Source: Candidatus Pacearchaeota archaeon UBA284 | Lineage (GTDB): Archaea; Nanobdellota; Nanobdellia; Pacearchaeales; UBA284 | Assembly (NCBI GenBank): GCA_002499185.1 | Contig: DAKN01000071.1 | Span: 1-17,866 of the forward strand | Direction of reading: 5' to 3' | Length of the DNA stretch: 17,866 nt | Part shown: positions 13,471-17,866 of the stretch, piece by piece | How the letters are laid out: every line of letters starts with the position of its first letter | Numbering within the stretch: position 1 is the first letter of the stretch | Made by a program: the position numbers and the translations under genes | The notes under the pieces: model-generated | Told to the model about the DNA's origin: nothing | What the model saw: the letters and a program-made list of their open reading frames with translations, nothing else | Databases searched by the model: none

Positions 13471-14475
13471 ATGAAAGAATCTCTTTTTTATAAAAAATTA
13501 AAAAACAATTTAGTTAACTGTAATCTTTGTCCAAGAAATTGCATAATCCCCAATCAAAATTTTGGAAAATGTCTCGCAAGAAAAAATATCGACGGAAAAT
13601 TATATTCTTTGGTTTATGGAAAAGCGGTTTCTATAGCATTAGATCCAATTGAAAAAAAACCACTATTTCATTTTTTACCTGGACAAAAGACTATTAGTTT
13701 TGGAACTGCAGGATGTAATTTACATTGTCTACATTGTCAAAATTGGCAAATATCTCAAAATTCTCCAGATATTGTTCCCTTTGAACAAACAACACCCAAA
13801 CAGATAATCGGTGAAGCGAAAAAAAATAATTCAAAAATAATAAGTTATACTTATAACGAACCCACTGTTTTTTATGAGTATGCATTAGACACAATGAAAA
13901 TAGCAAAAAAAGAAAAAATGAGAAATGTTGTTGTAAGTAATGGATTTATCAATAAAAAACCACTAGAAAACTGGGCTAAATTCATTGATGCAACAAATAT
14001 AGATCTTAAGGGGGGGAAAAAGTTTTATCAAAATATTTGTTCAGCATGGCCAGAACCAATTTTAAAGGCAATTGAATTATATCATAAAAAGAAAATTTGG
14101 CTTGAAATAACGAGTTTAATTGTTCCAGGACATAATGATAATGAGAAAGACATAAAAGAAGTAGTAAAATTTATTAAAAATCTTAGTGAAAATATCCCTG
14201 TGCACTTTAGTGCATTTTATCCAACATATAAAATGAAAAATATTCCGAGAACAGATGAAAAAACCCTGCTTAAAGCAAGGAATATTGCAATTAAAGCCGG
14301 ATTAAACTATGTCTATGCCGGAAATATCTTAAATAGAGAAACATCGACGACATTTTGCCCATCCTGCAAAAAATCCCTAATAATTAGGCAAGGATTTTTT
14401 ATTTTAGAAAATAGAATAAAAAATGGGAAATGTCCCTATTGTAATGAAAAAATAGCTGGTGTTTGGAAACACTAA
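13471..14475 (+). CDS. amrS: AmmeMemoRadiSam-type radical SAM enzyme (AmrS)
   Basis: A 334-aa radical SAM protein. The N-terminal cysteine cluster C17-x2-C20-x3-C24-x9-C34 precedes the radical SAM motif C82-x3-C86-x2-C89 (CNLHCLHC), followed by SYTYNEPTVFYEY, VVSNGFI, NIDLKGG, LIVPGHND and HFSAFYPTYKM, all typical of the AmrS group within the pyruvate-formate-lyase-activase-like superfamily. The C-terminus holds a further zinc-ribbon-like cysteine set (C296-x2-C299, C321-x2-C324). Family members occur with the AMMECR1 and Memo proteins; neither is in this window. The substrate is not established. It lies 21 nt after the PIN gene, so the group is probably an operon. Confidence 0.88.
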   Translation: MKESLFYKKLKNNLVNCNLCPRNCIIPNQNFGKCLARKNIDGKLYSLVYGKAVSIALDPIEKKPLFHFLPGQKTISFGTAGCNLHCLHCQNWQISQNSPDIVPFEQTTPKQIIGEAKKNNSKIISYTYNEPTVFYEYALDTMKIAKKEKMRNVVVSNGFINKKPLENWAKFIDATNIDLKGGKKFYQNICSAWPEPILKAIELYHKKKIWLEITSLIVPGHNDNEKDIKEVVKFIKNLSENIPVHFSAFYPTYKMKNIPRTDEKTLLKARNIAIKAGLNYVYAGNILNRETSTTFCPSCKKSLIIRQGFFILENRIKNGKCPYCNEKIAGVWKH

Positions 14476-14492
14476 AAATTCATAGAATTTTT
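14474..14492 (+). terminator. Hairpin at the end of amrS
   Basis: AAAAATTC (14474-14481) and GAATTTTT (14485-14492) form an 8-bp stem with a 3-nt loop directly at the amrS stop codon and end in a T run, between two convergent genes. Confidence 0.45.
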
Positions 14493-14514
14493 GAGCATAA
14501 ATAAAAAAATAAAT

Positions 14515-16287
14515 TTATTTTCCCTTTCTTTTTGATAAAATAATAACTAACAAAATAAGCAAGATTAATCCAAAAATCATCAATACATTAAGGATTATGT
14601 TATTTTTTAAAAATAACATAGCTGAATCAAACAAAACAAATCCAGTTAAAGGAAGACTTTCTTTTGTAACAAGAGCATAATTGCTGAAGTGTTTTACCTT
14701 TGTACTTATTAAATTATTTTCTCTATCTATTGTTGAGTCAACGAACGTCCATTTTTTATTCCATTCATCATAATACATAATGTAAACCCCACCATTTTTT
14801 AATTCAAGGTTGTTATATTTGAATGAAATTGTTGCATCTGGGATAAATTCTAATCCATTTGGAATAAATTCATATTGTCTTATCATAAAAATACCATACG
14901 GTAATGGTGTTGTGATATTTCCTTCTTTGATTATTATCCAAGATTTTGGATTGATTATTGGCATTTTTTCCATAAAGAATTTTGTTCCGCTTGGTGCAAA
15001 TACCGATGCTTTTCCATCATGAGAATAGACAATTAAATAATCTAATGGTGTTTCTGTAATGTCTGGTGTTGTTGGTTGTATTGCTCCGCAATCTATTGGA
15101 CAATTTGCTGAATTTTCTCCAGCTTCACAAATTTTATTTCCACATACTGGAACAACTGATCCACCACCTGTACTTCCGCCACCAGAACCCCCGCCTCCGC
15201 CACCGCCAGAGGTTGTTCTTGGTCTTATTGTTAATTGAATATTATGTGTTTTTGTTGCACTAGCCCAATTTGAACAATCATTTGTTCCATCTACACTTAT
15301 CGTGAATGTAATGGTTCTTGTAGTTGTAACTCTTTCATTAATATGATAACCACAGGTGAAATTCCTTACCTCTTCTATTCCCACAGTAGATGAACTGCTA
15401 CAAGGTCTTCCTTGGAAACTTACAACAACATTATTTGCTTCAGCAGGGAATCCGCCGCTTGATGTTCTGTTGATATTTCTAACACTTACAGTTAAACTAA
15501 TATCTGAATCGTCGTAATATGTTGTTTGAGGCAGATAAACATGAGTTATATCTAAATCAGAACCAGAGACATTAAATGAATCATAATTAATAACTACCGG
15601 CATAGGATTTCCTAAAATGTTTCTATAGTTAGTTTGCATGCTTAGGTTTTGTATTCCGCACAATGCATTTGTATAAATTCCTTGATTTACAGTTACATTT
15701 GAACTAGCATTTACTATTCTTGGATTGCTTGGAGCAGTAAAATTAGGCATAGTGAATAATGTTGAAACATTGTAAGCATTTCCATCACCAATATTATTGT
15801 AGTTTATAGTATATGTTATTTCTGTTTTTGATGCACTAACCATCGTCCAATCTGTAGGAGTTACAATTATATTTGGTGTTCCAACCAAACCAGCTCCAGC
15901 GATGCTTATTTGTTTAGTTATTGTACAATTACTTGTTCCATTAAAAACCGTTGCGTTTATTGTTCCATTATAACTAGCACTTGAATTTAATCTCCAAATT
16001 GCCTGTCCGAATCCTCCAACATCAATAACATTTTGTGGATTGCTTCCAGAAAGCAAAATTAATGGTGAATTATATTCTAACAATACTGTTTGTGCAGATA
16101 TAGGAGAATTCCAATCCTTAAAAGTAACATTAAATTCCATTCCAGAGACCAAATCAGATGGTGAATAATATAAGTCAAACATATCGTTGCATGTTGGATA
16201 AAGCTGTGCTTGAGCATTTGCTAAAAAGATTAAGGCAAATACCAATACCAATACTCCTAAAATTTTTGATTTTATTTTATTTAACAT
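14515..16287 (-). CDS. Secreted, membrane-anchored surface protein with LPLTG-type C-terminus
   Basis: A 590-aa protein. It has an N-terminal signal peptide (basic MLNKIKSK, hydrophobic core to about 22, likely cleavage near ANAQA), two or three beta-sandwich domains of the CARDB/Ig type rich in N-x-S/T sequons, a glycine/serine linker, then a small cysteine motif (CGNKICEAGENSANCPIDCG) that probably forms disulphides. A C-terminal domain ends with the HFSNYALV signature frequent in archaeal surface proteins. L545-P-L-T-G549, a 14-residue spacer, a membrane helix (about 564-584) and SKRKGK close the chain. It is therefore an exported protein held at the outer face of the cell membrane. Its start overlaps the upstream surface gene by 11 nt (ATGTTAAATAA), so translation is coupled. 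The function, perhaps envelope structure or adhesion, is inferred only from the architecture. Confidence 0.85.
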   Translation of the reverse strand: MLNKIKSKILGVLVLVFALIFLANAQAQLYPTCNDMFDLYYSPSDLVSGMEFNVTFKDWNSPISAQTVLLEYNSPLILLSGSNPQNVIDVGGFGQAIWRLNSSASYNGTINATVFNGTSNCTITKQISIAGAGLVGTPNIIVTPTDWTMVSASKTEITYTINYNNIGDGNAYNVSTLFTMPNFTAPSNPRIVNASSNVTVNQGIYTNALCGIQNLSMQTNYRNILGNPMPVVINYDSFNVSGSDLDITHVYLPQTTYYDDSDISLTVSVRNINRTSSGGFPAEANNVVVSFQGRPCSSSSTVGIEEVRNFTCGYHINERVTTTRTITFTISVDGTNDCSNWASATKTHNIQLTIRPRTTSGGGGGGGSGGGSTGGGSVVPVCGNKICEAGENSANCPIDCGAIQPTTPDITETPLDYLIVYSHDGKASVFAPSGTKFFMEKMPIINPKSWIIIKEGNITTPLPYGIFMIRQYEFIPNGLEFIPDATISFKYNNLELKNGGVYIMYYDEWNKKWTFVDSTIDRENNLISTKVKHFSNYALVTKESLPLTGFVLFDSAMLFLKNNIILNVLMIFGLILLILLVIILSKRKGK

Positions 16288-17866
16288 TTTGATTTATTGT
16301 TATAGATTTATTTCCCGCATATTCTCTGTTTCCAGCATAAGATGTTAATCTAAATGTTCCATAATCAGTTCCATTAACAAGCCATCTTCTTCCTGCTACC
16401 TCTCCTGGAGCTAAATTAATATACACTATTTGTGGTGGTGAGACATTTAATCCAGTTGTTGAAGGCATTTCCAATCTTAAATCATAAAATTGTATAGTAT
16501 TCCATTTATTTGCGATAGCAACAGTTGCATTGAATGGTGTCCCAAGAGTAGAAGTATTACTTGCAGTTCTTGGATAAAATTCATTGCAATCAATAACATC
16601 ACATACAAGCCATACTCTTGCATTAAAAGATTTTTGATTATCTGATAAATCTGTTTCTCCGAATAAAGGTAATGCTGTAACGGTAACAGTTCTCCAACCA
16701 CCATTTGAATCTGCATTATTAGCATTCCAAGTAAAATTAATTTGTCTTGTTTCATGGACTGTTTCATTTGCAAATAAATTATTTACAATCTGCCAAGCAA
16801 CAACATTTCCATTATCACTTAATGTGACATTTATAGTGTCGGGAACATTCCCCTCATTTCTTATATAAGAAGTAACCAAAACATTATCATTCCAATAAAC
16901 AGTACTATTACTTTTATTATAAGTTATGTTTAAAATATTTGAATCATGAATTACGGGAGTTATATTTGCATAATGTGTTGCACTACTTCCCGTGTAGTTT
17001 TCATTTCCTAAAAACACTGCATCTACACGATATAACCCTGGAAAAGTATAATTATACAAATAGGTGTGTGGAGATGTTCCTGTTGATGTTCCCTCTTCGG
17101 TTCCCAAATAATCATAAATATTTATCGTTACATCAACAATATTTGGAAGCGAATATAATGTAACTATTCCGGTATGATTTATAACATTTCCTTCGATTCT
17201 TGTTATGTTTGAATTATTTCCATCTAATAAAAGTATTACAGAGGAATCTGCTCTGTTTACAGTTAAAACTCTTTCAGCATAAGCAGAAGTAAAATTTTGA
17301 CTTTCGCTTACATTACAGATATAATTATATGCACCGCCCGCTAATGTTTGAATATCTGGATTACTTACGCTTGTTGTTGTGTTAGTCCAGTTGTATAATC
17401 TTCTGTATAAATTTAAAAGATTATTAATTTCATTTGTATTTGTAATATTACAGGTTGTTGTAGTTTGTTGCCCATAAGTAACATTATCACTTGGAAGCAT
17501 ATCAATTATTAGTTGCGGAGAAGATCTGTTAATTAAGACATATCTTGTTATATTTGCGGGATAATGGCTTGCATTTCCAGAACTATTTGCATAGTATACA
17601 TAATAACCTGCTGCTAATGTTGAAATATCTGTAACAAAATCTGCGCCTTGTCCGATTAATGTTCCATTTCTATATAATGTAATATTATTTAATGCAGAAA
17701 CTGCAGTCGCATTTACTGGATTATTTAAATATTCAATATTCAAATCAGCTGGAACTCCATTTAAATATAATTCAATTATCCCTGGTTCTTTTGGAAGCAC
17801 TTGCAATAACCCACTTACTGAATTTGCACTATAATTTTGATTTCCACTTGTATTGCATACATAAGT
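16277..17866 (-). CDS. Large secreted protein with Ig-like repeats, 5' end outside the window
   Basis: The leftward frame is open from the window edge to a stop at 16277, giving at least 529 residues without a signal peptide, which must lie outside. A TTG codon at 17806 is not the start because the frame runs through it with matching repeat sequence. Ig-like units recur about every 90-100 residues, each with an aG-Y-x-Y/C turn and an N-rich loop: YVCNTSGNQNYS at the edge, GYYVYYANSSGNASHY, GAYNYICNVSESQNFTS and GLYRVDAVFLGNENYTGS. The C-terminal part resembles CARDB domains. About thirty N-glycosylation sequons are present. There is no C-terminal membrane helix, so it may be bound by the LPLTG protein encoded next, whose start overlaps its stop by 11 nt. 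Confidence 0.85.
   Translation of the reverse strand, partial: TYVCNTSGNQNYSANSVSGLLQVLPKEPGIIELYLNGVPADLNIEYLNNPVNATAVSALNNITLYRNGTLIGQGADFVTDISTLAAGYYVYYANSSGNASHYPANITRYVLINRSSPQLIIDMLPSDNVTYGQQTTTTCNITNTNEINNLLNLYRRLYNWTNTTTSVSNPDIQTLAGGAYNYICNVSESQNFTSAYAERVLTVNRADSSVILLLDGNNSNITRIEGNVINHTGIVTLYSLPNIVDVTINIYDYLGTEEGTSTGTSPHTYLYNYTFPGLYRVDAVFLGNENYTGSSATHYANITPVIHDSNILNITYNKSNSTVYWNDNVLVTSYIRNEGNVPDTINVTLSDNGNVVAWQIVNNLFANETVHETRQINFTWNANNADSNGGWRTVTVTALPLFGETDLSDNQKSFNARVWLVCDVIDCNEFYPRTASNTSTLGTPFNATVAIANKWNTIQFYDLRLEMPSTTGLNVSPPQIVYINLAPGEVAGRRWLVNGTDYGTFRLTSYAGNREYAGNKSITINQNVK

Noticed and set aside
15166..15215. Simple repeat or GC-rich island
   Set aside because: It is the coding sequence of the glycine/serine linker in the surface protein, in frame and unremarkable as DNA.
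17746..17806. TTG at 17806 as the start of the Ig-repeat protein
   Set aside because: The frame continues upstream to the window edge with a further copy of the repeat loop, and no signal peptide follows the TTG.
1..17866. CRISPR array, insertion sequence, integrase or phage genes
   Set aside because: No regularly spaced direct repeats, terminal inverted repeats with a transposase, or recombinase motifs were found; the tRNAs show no flanking partial copies suggesting integration.

Overview
The window looks like a piece of an AT-rich archaeal genome, most probably a small-genome DPANN-type archaeon (Pacearchaeota/Woesearchaeota-like). The archaeal assignment rests on ribosomal proteins L35Ae, L37Ae and S17e, the RNA polymerase subunit Rpo12, prefoldin beta, a SepF-type division protein, the KEOPS kinase Bud32, an EndoQ-type PHP endonuclease, archaeal/eukaryal-type ProRS, a tRNA-Arg with an intron at 37/38 that folds into a bulge-helix-bulge, and TATA boxes about 25 bp before many start codons. 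The DPANN placement is inferred from compact genes, low GC and the kind of unknown and surface proteins present.

Left part (1-5731). A leftward unit of tRNA-Val(UAC) and an unknown protein (cut by the window edge) diverges from a rightward unit of a large nucleotidyltransferase-fold protein, L35Ae and L11. Two hairpins, tRNA-Pro(UGG) and L37Ae follow, then a 46-aa Rpo12, prefoldin beta, SepF behind a duplicated promoter-like block, and a shortened Dph2-like diphthamide protein that lacks the N-terminal third of the family.

Middle (5721-8406). Two overlapping leftward genes of unknown function, one of them a four-helix membrane protein, lie downstream of a leftward tRNA cluster: Arg(GCG) with a 95-nt structured intron, a CAU tRNA (elongator Met or Ile2) and Ser(GGA). 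A DEAD-box RNA helicase reads right and has a leader of about 100 nt that can fold, in contrast to the apparently leaderless genes around it.

Right part (8421-17866). Leftward genes encode EndoQ (repair of deaminated bases), S17e, Bud32 and ProRS. A rightward group follows: an unknown helical protein with a helix-turn-helix-like C-terminus, a PIN-fold nuclease-like protein and a lone AmrS-type radical SAM enzyme. The window ends with two overlapping leftward genes for large secreted, sequon-rich surface proteins with Ig-like repeats. The second ends in an LPLTG motif, a membrane helix and a basic tail.

Most of the window is information processing (translation, transcription, tRNA, protein folding). 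The parts least explained by known families are the truncated Dph2, the helical-protein/PIN pair, the overlapping membrane pair, the helicase leader, the duplicated sepF promoter block and the surface protein module. No mobile element, CRISPR array or integrase was seen.
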